A DNA stretch of 64,000 nucleotides from Phoma sp. XZ068 (Eukaryota > Ascomycota > Dothideomycetes > Pleosporales > Didymellaceae), in NCBI GenBank assembly GCA_004835665.1, contig RBKR01000001.1, forward strand, positions 1,550,001-1,614,000, read 5' to 3'. Under the pieces are notes generated by a model, which saw nothing but the letters and a program-made list of their open reading frames with translations, was not told the DNA's origin and did no database searches. This document shows positions 10,476 to 20,431 of the stretch, piece by piece (position 1 is the stretch's first letter; every line of letters starts with the position of its first letter). The translations under genes and the position numbers were made by a program.

Positions 10476-10989
10476 CTTCGTTGGTCTGATTGGCGTGATG
10501 ATGCTTTGTCTGCCTGAAGCTCACAGTTGCAGGGCGGGAGAGCTATGGTTCGCGGGTTCCTCGGTCGCCGGATCAACATGCGCCCGAATTATGTCATTCA
10601 GATCTTCAACAACCAACCAGTTATTCATATCCTCACCATTCCGGTGAACACCTCCTCAATGATACGTTCCTATCATTCATGCATAGACATACTGCAGGGC
10701 GCAGCTATTGAAGGAAATCGGTCGTTTGGCTGAGGACGTCTGTTTGAGGGGGCAGTGCTCTACTCTATGCAGGGGGCTGCAGCCGCAGTTGCTGGGGTCC
10801 TAACGCAAGGCGACGATATGCATTTAACATGCATAGCCGCAAAGGCTGGAATTCGTGCTTGCTATGATGGACCATTGCTAACTTTCGTTGTCTCTACTCT
10901 GTATGACCCCTAACAATCGCCTTTGGAGTTGATGTGATCGAGATACGCATAATCTTCAACCGCCCTTCTGAGGACATGAATCAAACATT
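10476..10989. other. Divergent intergenic region
   Basis: About 0.5 kb between the starts of EMC7 and the STAND-N/LRR gene. It presumably holds both promoters. No clear element was identified. Confidence 0.5.
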
Positions 10990-13797
10990 ATGGCAGAACT
11001 GGCGGCAAGTATCATTGGCATCGTGTCTGCCGGTACAAAGGTAGCACTGGTGCTATCGCAGCTCGCCGTGGATATAGGATCAGCTGGCCATGAGGCGAGG
11101 ATGGTTGGCGGTGAAATTCGATCCTTCTGCGCAGTACTGAAAACGCTCGGCGAAACAATTGAGAGTATTGAAAAGTCACCACGCTATTCCCACTGTTCAG
11201 AGTTGATCAAAGACATGACAGACGATAGTCTGCAGATGTTCACTGAGATTCTCGATGCAGTGGATCAGCTAAAGAAGATGACAGCCGGAAGAGAAGGCAA
11301 GGATGGCAACTTTGGATTTGTTGAGCGATTCCAATGGGCAGTCTTTAAGAAGCCAAAACTTCTGGTCTTGCGAGCGGCAGTCGAAGCTTACAAGACAAAT
11401 TTGACACTGATGTTGAGCACCTTAAGCACAGCCGAGCGAGCTACACGTCAACCGTACAATTCATTCTGCGCCTCTGGATACAAGGCAGTAACTGACACTG
11501 TACAGACCCGCATGCAATGCCGCAGATGCCGCTGCTCAGGATAAGCAGGATCGATCACTGCTCGAAAGCCTCGAATTGGATCGCGAAGCAACCTTGATCG
11601 ACCTTGCGGAAGCCGAACGCCACTATGAAGAGGCTATTAGTCCATATCCTACAGACTCCTCGACGAGAGTGGTTGGTGCCGTTCTAAACAATGACTCACT
11701 GCATTGTGGTGCGGTTGTATCAATCTCAGGTCTAGCAAACAATGGCTTGATAGGCTCAGCTCGCAATGAGATTCGGACTATAAGACTTAGCCTTTCGAGA
11801 AACTCAGGAACCGACAACGAAGCTCTGCGACCCAAAATCGTTCGCCACAGCAAGCGAATCTCGGCCATGTTAGAAAATGATCAGAGGAGACTATCACAGC
11901 GCTGGTCGCTGACTTTGCGAGAGAATTCGGACAGCTCCTCGGAAGACATGTTGTCGAAGCCACTTGATATCGCCTCCCCACAAACACCACCTAAGGTGAC
12001 AGATCAGAATGCCAGGTCAGCAGCAAACTTAGTGGAAACCGATACATTAACGAGAGTTGCCCTGGATGGACCACTTGCCAGGAGCGAAGGACCTTCTTCG
12101 TTCGATCCACGTACCGTTGCGCTTTACACATCTTTCTTGTTTTGGATCATTCAACTCGAAGTACCGTTGCAGCATAAAGTGATTCATGCCTTGAAACAGG
12201 ATATTGACCGTCGACCGGAGGGTCTGTTAGTCTGTGAAACTCACCCTGATACTGCTACTAATACCATTGCGGGCCGGTCACCGCCTTTATGCGGCAGGAT
12301 CGTCTCTTCCGCAAGTACGACACTCAACGCAGAAGACAAGTATGTTATGGGCTTGCTCGACAGACAGATGCTTGTCTGGAGTAAACCGGCGAAGAAAAAG
12401 CAAGAGCAAACTTCAAGTTCTTCGACCTCTCACATCAACCGTGGTGCCACCATCGATCTTAGTCGACAGCATATTGCAAACCTCTCTGACGACGCTGTCA
12501 ACAAGATGGGCGCGGAAGTTGCTAAGTTAGTCTTGCGATCGAATAACCTGGCCAGCCTTCCGGACAAGTTTTGTTTTTGCCAGCGATTACGACATCTCGA
12601 TCTTTCGGATAACAGTTTTGTCACCATACCGGACGTGGTGATGAAACTGCCATTACTTGAGGGGTTAAACATGCGCAGGAACAGTCTTTGCCTGATCCCG
12701 TCTGGCGTCTCTGATATGTCGCATTTAAAGTTCTTATCGGTTGTTAAGAACAATATAGCGACACTTCCATCTTGTCTAGGAAATATGCCGAGTCTTGTTA
12801 TTCTGTACGTGGGGGGAAACCCTATCGAATATCCTACCAGGGATCAAATCAAGTACACTTTCCCTACAGAGAGAGACTCCCAGCCGGAAGCAGCCTCTTG
12901 GACAAGAACTCTGAAGACTACTCTACTTCGCTTACACGAAAATAACGTAGGTCCATCAGGTTAGTCGCCCAATGGTTTTTACATCAATCTGTCCGCACTA
13001 TACGGTGCAAATTTGCAGTATCACGCGCTAACACTTCTGCAGGAATTTCAGACTCCGCTTCCGAGACGTCGCTCCTATCGTCGCCAACCAGGAGCACACC
13101 AGGTCCCCTATCATCTGCCAAGCTAAATTCTTCGATGTCGATAGTGAGTAATGACCGTCGAGCGCACAACTCTCGCTTGGCTTCTCAGAAAGATCGCAAG
13201 GCCACTGCTCTACCAGCTTTGAATTTTGCCCAGCCAGCCAACTCCAGCATAAGTTTCTTGCTAGACCAAAGCCGGAGACCACCAAGATCAAATCCCTTGG
13301 CAGTCAGTTCCAACACGCGCATGAAACCTGTGGACAAGCTCGCGGGTGTACCTCAGCTTAAATCTCTAGCTACAGCATCGACAAGCGTCGATTTGTCTAC
13401 TGTATCAGCACCTCGACAAGAAGCGCTTGCTAGACTAGTAGGCGTAGAGCAGGAACCGGCTTTCTTTCGGAAATCTTCTGTGTCCGATCCTGCAATACCT
13501 TCCGTTGACACTAAATTTACACCGCCGAGGATTCGCATCTCACAGCATCGCAGATCTCGTTCGGAGCATACATTGACTGTAGCCAAACTCCTTGTCCCTC
13601 CTATAGATCATAGTGCATCACGCAGGCGTTCGGTTCACGAGCTATCTAGGGAGAATGAGCTGGTTGATCTCGAGAGACCTTGTGACCCAGCTTCTGACAC
13701 CTCTGATAATGAGGATGACGACAATGGGTCGTCAATGTGGTGGAGATCTATTGGGAACATCTCATCTCAATCTTATCATAGGTCAGGGCATTTTTAA
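10990..13797 (+). CDS. STAND-type N-terminal domain fused to leucine-rich repeats (NLR-like without NB domain)
   Basis: Three exons, 10990-11453, 11506-12959 and 13043-13797, close in frame (introns 52 and 83 bp) to give 890 residues. Residues 1 to about 150 match the fungal STAND N-terminal type (PigL_N-like): MAELAASIIGIVSAGTKVAL, then long helices with EIRSFCAVLKTLGETI. Residues about 150-460 are a mixed Ser-rich region with no P-loop (no GxxxxGK[ST]) and no Walker B that I can see. Residues about 466-600 carry five leucine-rich repeats with the LxxLPxxL spacing (LVLRSNNLASLP, LRHLDLSDNSFVTIP, LEGLNMRRNSLCLIP, LKFLSVVKNNIATLP, LVILYVGGNPIEYP). The C-terminus is Ser-rich, with an acidic patch (SDNEDDDNGSS). 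The role is unknown. The layout suggests signalling or recognition, possibly heterokaryon-incompatibility-like, but that is inference. Confidence 0.85.
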
Positions 13798-14265
13798 CTG
13801 CGCACAACTTTGAAGCATGGCCTAGTTGCGCCACGGGAACCGGAAGTCTCGACATCTCAGTAAACCTTGCTCCACTGGGCCCAATCGGTTGTAAAATTAC
13901 AGATCTTATTTGACTCCCTCATGCCATGCTTTGATAGCACATGTACATGATCAGAGTATTTCAATTGTACATCGCATACCGCAGTTACGGAACACGCATG
14001 CTGCCGGAGAACACTTAAGCGCTCATGAAGGGCAGTGCCTAAATGAATCTTAGTTCCTGTTTTATTTATGATAATTTCGTGTGTATGATGGTCTTAATCG
14101 AAGCATGAAGGTCGAGTGTGCCGCTTCTGCGGATGTAGGTTGCACATTCCAAGTCCACGTTCGAGGTGACTTTGGGACTGGGAACTCGCCACCAGTGCCT
14201 CTCAACTCCTCACCTCTTGCATTTGACGCAGAACACATCACGACACCACCGCATCATTCTTCGAC
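13798..14265. other. Intergenic, no gene seen
   Basis: 3' flank of the LRR gene and upstream region of the F-box-like gene. No RNA gene or repeat was recognised. Confidence 0.5.
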
Positions 14266-15385
14266 ATGGCGACTGCGAGCACCTTTATGCCTTATCTACC
14301 ACTTGAAGTTCAGTACGTCATATGCGAATACGTGAGAGTTCCTCGACCGTCCACCGAAATGTGATAGCTGACTTGCGCAGCTACCTCATTCTGTGCTTTT
14401 CAATGTCCGCTTAGCCGATAGAGAATGGAACGCGATTGCGACCAAAGTTATACGGCAGGAACTCACGATCGACCTAGCGGGCAGTGACATGCGCATACAA
14501 ACCCTTCCAAATTCCACTCCTTACGGAGTACTGGACAACGTCAAAAACTTGCCGGTCTCCACCGATGGTAGTAGCCTAGATGTCCAGTCAAGTTTTCGAG
14601 CGGGTCAAAATCTACTCGTGATACTGGGCACTATCCCCAGGGAATGTCTCGCAGCATTCATCAGCCCATACTTCGACCTCGACCACATCCAGTTAAAGCA
14701 TCTGTTCTGCACACAGACACAGATTCGAACTCTGAAAGTGTTGTTCGGTCCAGAGATGAGCGTCTACCTGGGATCGATTCGCGCCAGAGATGCCATCCCC
14801 AATTTGAGAGATCTCCAAATTCGGTACTCTAGACTTCTGCCAACTTACGTGATGCTCAGCTCTTATTTTAACTATGCGTCCCAGCGATGCAGCTTGCGGA
14901 TTGAAGGCAAGCGCTTTGCAAATATCGTTCTAGATGCGGTAATGCCGACCGGGCAAACACCTGTTCTCAAGCTCCGATCCCTCGACATGAGAAACCTTGG
15001 GTTCTGCACTTTTCTCAGCAACATTGTCAATTGCTTAGACCTTGGTGAGCTCCGAAATATAACTATCATGGGCGGTATCGACGTTCAGTCACTGTTACAA
15101 CTATTTTCGACGGCTTTCAAGAAGGTCACCGTTTGCTCTCTGCGGTATTTTACTTTGATTTCAAACACCCGTGAAGAAATCACACGAGCGGCGGCCAAAT
15201 TTCTAGAAGCTATTAACGGCATTGGGAAAGTACGACTTGGTTTTACGCACAGGAGACTTCCGAGAATCACATGTCTGAAGGAATATGGTGAAACGCTTCG
15301 AAAGCTGTGGGTCTGGCACACCAACACCTTCCACTACTACAAGGTCACAGACCTTAAGCTGCTTGTAAGCAGCTGTCCAAATTGA
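14266..15385 (+). CDS. F-box-like protein, truncated by in-frame TGA
   Basis: Exon 1 (14266-14331) joins exon 2 (14381 onward) over a 49-bp intron (TAC|GTGAGA...GCGCAG|CTA), which rebuilds an F-box-like N-terminus: FMPYLPLEVQYVICEYLP then SVLFNVRLADREWNAIA. The rest has LRR-like strands typical of fungal F-box proteins (LKLRSLDMRNLGF, LGELRNITIMG). The frame ends after VSSCPN at a TGA, 15383-15385, giving 356 residues. The same frame continues as plausible protein for 42 codons past the TGA, then splices to a further exon (see the next entry). F-box proteins recruit substrates to SCF ubiquitin ligases; the substrate is unknown. As sequenced, the product would lack about 80 C-terminal residues. 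Confidence 0.7.
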
Positions 15386-15697
15386 GTGGATGTCTCTATA
15401 AATCTCGTCAGTATACAGAGCATAATCGACAATACGAATCAGCTCGATCCGGTGCGTCTAACGATGTTGACAGACTTACCGCCGGCGCAACAAGAATATA
15501 TCAGGTCACTGGTAAGGTGCTATGAACGCCTTATCGAATCACATCAAAGCTGACATCCAGTATAACAAGCACTTGCACAGCTACCAAAACTCAAAACGCT
15601 CCGCCTTTCAAGCATCCCTTGGTTAGTTGGTAATTACAGTGCAGCGGACCGTCGATGGCGATATGCGCAGATTGCCGACAAGATCATGAGGGTTTAG
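15386..15697 (+). pseudogene. Cut-off C-terminal part of the F-box-like gene
   Basis: After the TGA the frame reads on as VDVSINLVSIQSIIDNTN... to EYIRSL at 15511. A 69-bp GT-AG intron (15512-15580) then joins in phase to LPKLKTLRLSSIPWLVGNYS..., ending at TAG 15695-15697. The unbroken protein would have 437 residues with the TGA at codon 357. At that spot the family phrase would be SCPN-L-VDVS, so one base change (TTA or TTG type to TGA) explains the stop. An alternative 47-bp intron (15364-15410) would remove the TGA but shifts into a frame that is not protein-like. Confidence 0.65.
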
Positions 15698-16506
15698 ACG
15701 GGGCCGGGTCACCTGCGTCCACGCTCGCCTTCAGCCCCGTCTTCGAAGTGAGTACAATTGTTGATATGATCGACGAAGGTGGACATAGTTGGCCTAAATA
15801 CATGTACAAAAAAGGCGAAGTATTCGAGGTCGGGGCTGGACAGGGTTGTCCAAAACGTTGCTATACCTTGCCCCTTTTCAGACAGATGGTGAGCGGGCTA
15901 CGGTGAAGATGCATGAATATCAAAAGAATACTGTCCAGCTGACGGTGGGACAAAAACAGCTGCAAGAACGGTGGTTGTGTCTTGCGATTGGGCGGAGGAA
16001 TCACTTGGGCAACAAGCGGAAAATATTGTTGAAACTCGGAAAATCTTAGATAGTCCTGGTTTTGGATCACCGAGCGGTCTTGGTCGAAGTCTTTTGCGGT
16101 TGCTGTCTGCTGCTGAGCTTGATCTACTGCGTAGCTCTTGTGACTCGATGCAGTCATCTAGTTGGAAGCAGCGTGAAAAATCTTCATATTGACTTATGAA
16201 TGGTGGCCTACCCACGATTCTAAAAACCTCGGACACTTAGACACATCAAAGGTGTCAAGCGAGTTCACTCTATCGATGGCTGGACTGAGACCATACCGGA
16301 GAGTAAGCCGTCGGAGCCCTCGGAAGTGGAATATAAGATGTTGTCTCGAAATTATTATTGGAAAATTGTAATTCCTTCCATCGTTAGGCCCTAAATCTGA
16401 ATGTAAGTGTACGTTAACTCCTAGCTCCCCAGAGTGATGTCGTGAAGGGAATTGACGGACCGAATTAGTCCGGCCGATCTATACCATTTATCTGTTGAGA
16501 TTTTAT

Positions 16507-16535
16507 TGCTGCTGCTGCTGCTGCTGCTGCTGCTG
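16507..16535. repeat. TGC trinucleotide microsatellite
   Basis: Nine perfect TGC units plus TG, in non-coding sequence. Confidence 0.95.
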
Positions 16536-17666
16536 ATATGTTACGTTGAGGGAAAGGTCGAAATCTGACAGAAAGACTTTGGTAGTGTGCTTAGGAAAGG
16601 AGGCATGTCGTCGCAGACAGATCAACAACTGTCAGTGCACAGCGACAATTCAATACACTCTTACGCCTTGCTACCCCTACAACCACTTGCACTTGTTCAC
16701 ATCACATTGCTACAAGGAGATGACTCTCCTCGAGAGCATACATGGTAGTGCGCTCAGCTGTCAGATCACTTTCTATATTTTCATCTACAGAATGGACTAA
16801 AGATCTAGAATTTCCTCTATAAAGCAAAGTCTAACGATGCTGCAATAGGCGATGTTCATGGCCATGTGTGGCTACTCTACGGTTACAACCTAGGTCCTGA
16901 TATGATCATGAAAACAGCGCTTCAAGAGCTCATCAGATTGACTGCAGTAGCCAAGGATTTGACCTGACGTGGGTGACAATCGAGCAGTCATAGTTCTTGG
17001 AAACCGTTGTCTAGCCCCCTTCTAGCGGCCGAAGAGCATATAATACCGAAAATAGAACCCGTAGAGAAGAAGATGCCAAGCAGAAAAATGTACAGTAGTA
17101 TACCGCCTTGTGCAAATTAAAAACTAGCATGAGACATGCATCTAATCCAACCTCAGTGTATAATCGGCTTACACAGACTATTAACCTAGACCACGACCGT
17201 TGCGAACACAGCCAATGTACGTGTCCTCCGCGTCAGCAAACCACGCAAAGTCTATTCCTGTCACAAGCCTCCCATAGCTCCCACACAGCCTCATCACTCG
17301 TGTTCACCCACGACTCGCACCAAGCCCTCACGCACAAGTCCCTCCCGCGACTCAGGAGCCTCACTCGCTCTTAACGTCCCGACCGCTTGTCGCAGTGGGG
17401 TCGGCATTCATCCGATCGCTCAACACCCTCGGAACACGACTCGCAGGTCACGATCCCCTCATCCATGGCGCCACACATTCGGATCGTGCAAAACCCAAAG
17501 TCTCCATGTGATTCATGTCCAGCTGACCTACCACTTACAAAGCGTCTAAAGTTTCTTTGATTTCACGACCGCTCAGCGACGGAGAATTAGTCTTCGTGTT
17601 GCTCCAAGCCGCTGGAACACTAAACACACGACGGTGTGTGTTTGCTGTCCACTCGTGCTGCGCTAT

Positions 17667-17740
17667 GAGGGTTCGGCGCTCGTTAGGTCTGTTCGCCGCG
17701 CCGCGGATTGAGCCGCAATACGAGGGTACGCCGAACCCTC
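17667..17740. repeat. 12-bp perfect inverted repeat with 50-bp GC-rich spacer
   Basis: GAGGGTTCGGCG at 17667-17678 is matched by its exact reverse complement at 17729-17740. The spacer is rich in CpG. It could be a small terminal-inverted-repeat remnant or a chance hairpin; no flanking target duplication was identified. Confidence 0.6.
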
Positions 17741-18933
17741 CTTTGCCAAAAACTACGGTACCTTTGCGCGTTAGATTCGTAGCTGCCGGTGCAAACCCCC
17801 AATTCGCATTTATGATCCGTTATGCGTCCAAATAAGGACAGCGAAAGCACGGCTCGTGATGCTCAACATTCACGGGAGGGGAAAGAAACTTTCGCTCGGA
17901 GATGTTCATGAATAGGAGTGTTTCGCACTGCTTTTCGGGAAGCCACACATGTGAAGACGCGGCAACACTCTGATTCAGGCAGGCAGCGAGATTTCAGGTT
18001 GTACTCTCTCGATTTCTGGAGATTGAAAAGGCACACGAGCAGCAGGTCGGCTGTTTCGACTAACGCGTGGTCCAAGCGTTTAACGTTTCAAGGATGCTTG
18101 CAGCGATCCGAGGAGCGGGTCGTGAGTGTTGCCAGACCTGGAATTTATCAGCAGGAGGAAAGTATAACGAGCATTGCACAGCAGTAGTAGTAGTCGAGAG
18201 ATCAAATGTTTGTTGTCTGGGAATTGAACGTCTTGATTGTTGTCTTGTGTGAGGTGGCGTCACAGCACGGCGACTCCGTGCAACGGATCTGCCTGCCCTG
18301 CGTTCCTGATGACTGCAGTCCCTGCCCTGCCTAGCCACCCTGCTCCCAAACAGCCGGTGCCTCAACGCGCACCCTAAACTCGCATCCAATCACCACACAT
18401 GCAACCCCCATGCGACTCAAGCTCCCGTCGAGCAAATAGCAAACAAAGTGGAAAATCCCGAAACGCCCCCTAGGGTATATGAGCGGTGATATACACCAGC
18501 CCAGAATGAAAAAAAGGTAATGATGAATGATCATGAGACATGGCATGTTTCAAGATACCCAAAAGACAATCCAAACAACATAGGAGCGTAAATGACGTGC
18601 CAAATCCCTAGCATCTTCTCCTCGAAGATTAAGCGTTTAGAAATTGATGGACAAATGGAAGTCTCATATGTAAGAGGTAGGTAGTCGGTAGAGTTATATC
18701 CTTGCAGGGTCCATTAGATTGCCGGCGCTTTTCGAACTGTTGGAGGAAATAAAGTGCGCGCGTGCTAGAATATGGCGAAGATTGAGACGAAGGGGCAATG
18801 ATGAGCAATGCTGAAGGCTCGCTGCACGGAACGAAACAAGTGAGGGTGTTGTCGACGTAGATTTTGCTCCAGAAAGCGCCAGAAATGAGTCAAACCCAAG
18901 TGAGATATCGAAGTAGGCCGGGGGGCCTGGGTA

Positions 18934-20431
18934 TTACGAATGGAACAAATCCCAAGCTCTTGCACACAGACCGATGAACTCTTCTTTCTTCTTCTGCTGT
19001 GTCTCTGGGGAGTCACGGCCCTCTCCAAACGGTCCAATGCGGGGTGCCTGGCGACCGAGAGGAGGAGTGCCGTTGTCTCGCTCGTACTCGTCACGGCCAC
19101 GTCTCCTTGAGCTGCCACTACGGAGGACATCAGAGTGTGATGCGTACGCTGATTGGCCGTTCTTAGGCATGGGCGATGGCGGTGTAGGGGGCTGGTGACC
19201 GCCATAGTGAACGAGACGAGGAAGCAGATCCTCACGGCCTCCAGACAATGACTGCACTGCCTCTTCAGCGGATTTGTATTCACGAGGTCTAGAAGCCAGT
19301 GGTGGTGGTACTGAGTGTGGAGCAGCGAATCCTGGCGAAGGAAGAGGTGGCTGGTGGTTTGAATGCGAAGAGTGACCTGGGCTGTAGTGATTCCTCGAGG
19401 TATGAAGAGGCTCTGGGAAGACATCTGAGATGGGTGGCAGTCGGTTGTTAGTCTGCTGTGCCGGCACATGGTGGATGTGGGACGATTGCGAGAGACCTGA
19501 TGGGCCGTTGGCAACCTGTCGTGATAGCTGCGCACTGCTGCGGAGGCCAGTGAAGGTCTGGTTGATGGGTGCTGACTGGATGATCCTGTCGTTGGCGAAG
19601 GACTGGTGGGCAGGAGGTGCGATGGAAAGACCGGGAGGGGGGCCCTTCCTCTTGGACGTCTGGGGGGTCTTGATGGGCCTGCCAAATGCACCAATCTCGG
19701 TGCTGCGAGGAGGCTCCTCTTCAACTGGTCCGCCCTTGCCTCCGTTCTTCTGGCGTGCCTCGATGATCTGCCTCTGCCTCTCTCTTACATCCAGGCTGCG
19801 CTGGAGCTGCGAACGCATGGTGGGATCCTGGGTGTGGAAGCCGGGGGACAGGCAGGCGAGGCCCATGTCCATGACATTGGCACTGCCTGGGCCAGACGGC
19901 CTGGCGGTGAGGGCGCCGGACGAGTGGACGATGTTGTGGTTGGACAGGTCGAGGCGGCGAGGGCGATGACGTGTGGTGGTGGTGGGCATGTCGGGCGAGG
20001 CAGGCTCCTTCTTGACGACTATCCGGGGGGTGGGGTTGCCGCGTGACCTGCTCGAGGAGGGACGGTTAGACTTTGCATTGGGTGTGTGATGTGTGTCAAA
20101 TCGCGGCGGCGACAGTGAGGTGGAGGTGGGAGAGGAGGAAGAAGGATGACGGCGATGCGTCGAAGGAGAGCGGGACGAAAGACTGAACGACGTACGAAAG
20201 AGGTGAGCGCTTTCCCTCAGCTCTCTGCTGCATGGCTGCATCACTACTGGTGGAGGTAGGTGAAGCATTGTGGTCGGGCAGTTTAGAGTGCTTGGAGGTG
20301 GGCGTCACGCTGTGAGGAGAGTGTGTAGAGGGCGCAATGGCAGCATATGTTCTGCTGGAGCCGACCCCGTCTGCAGATGCCGGTGCCGCATACTGCACAG
20401 GGATCGGGGAATTGGCGACGACGGTGGTCAT
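18934..20431 (-). CDS. Ser/Pro-rich disordered protein, probably nuclear
   Basis: Exon 1 (20196-20431) starts at an ATG in a strong context (GCCATGA). A 148-bp intron follows, with a GTACGT donor, a CTAAC branch site about 15 nt before the acceptor, and GAGCAG. Exon 2 (18934-20047) gives 449 residues in all. The protein is low-complexity, with blocks that look conserved: basic RHRPRRLDLSNHNIVHSS, a charged helix (LDVRERQRQIIEARQKN), KRKGPPPGLSIAPP, NRLPPISDVF, EEAVQSLSGGREDLLPRLVHYGG and QPPTPPSP. These patterns are typical of fungal transcription-associated proteins. A Stb1/Sin3-binding relation is conceivable, but I cannot confirm it. A nuclear role is inferred from composition only. The C-terminus ends with a short helical WDLFHS segment. 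Confidence 0.75.

Larger units (their letters stand above)
15698..18933. other. 3.2-kb region without a recognised gene
   Basis: Short competing frames occur on both strands between 15655 and 16240 (for example 15898-16236 minus), but none has a family signature or closes by splicing. The region contains a TGC trinucleotide run (16507-16535) and a 12-bp inverted repeat (17667-17740). The last few hundred bases are the 3' flank of the minus-strand gene ending at 18934. Confidence 0.5.

Noticed and set aside
15364..15410. A 47-bp intron that would delete the TGA of the F-box-like gene
   Set aside because: Has GT and AG ends, but its length shifts the downstream frame to a non-protein-like reading and loses the clean join to the final exon.
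15898..16236. 112-codon minus-strand frame after the F-box-like gene
   Set aside because: Open frames exist on both strands over the same bases and none matches a family; could be relic sequence but cannot be supported.
18765..19724. 319-codon minus-strand frame overlapping the Ser/Pro-rich gene
   Set aside because: Alternative frame of the same strand; His/Ser/Pro noise, while the other frame has ordered conserved-looking blocks and a proper splice to an ATG exon.
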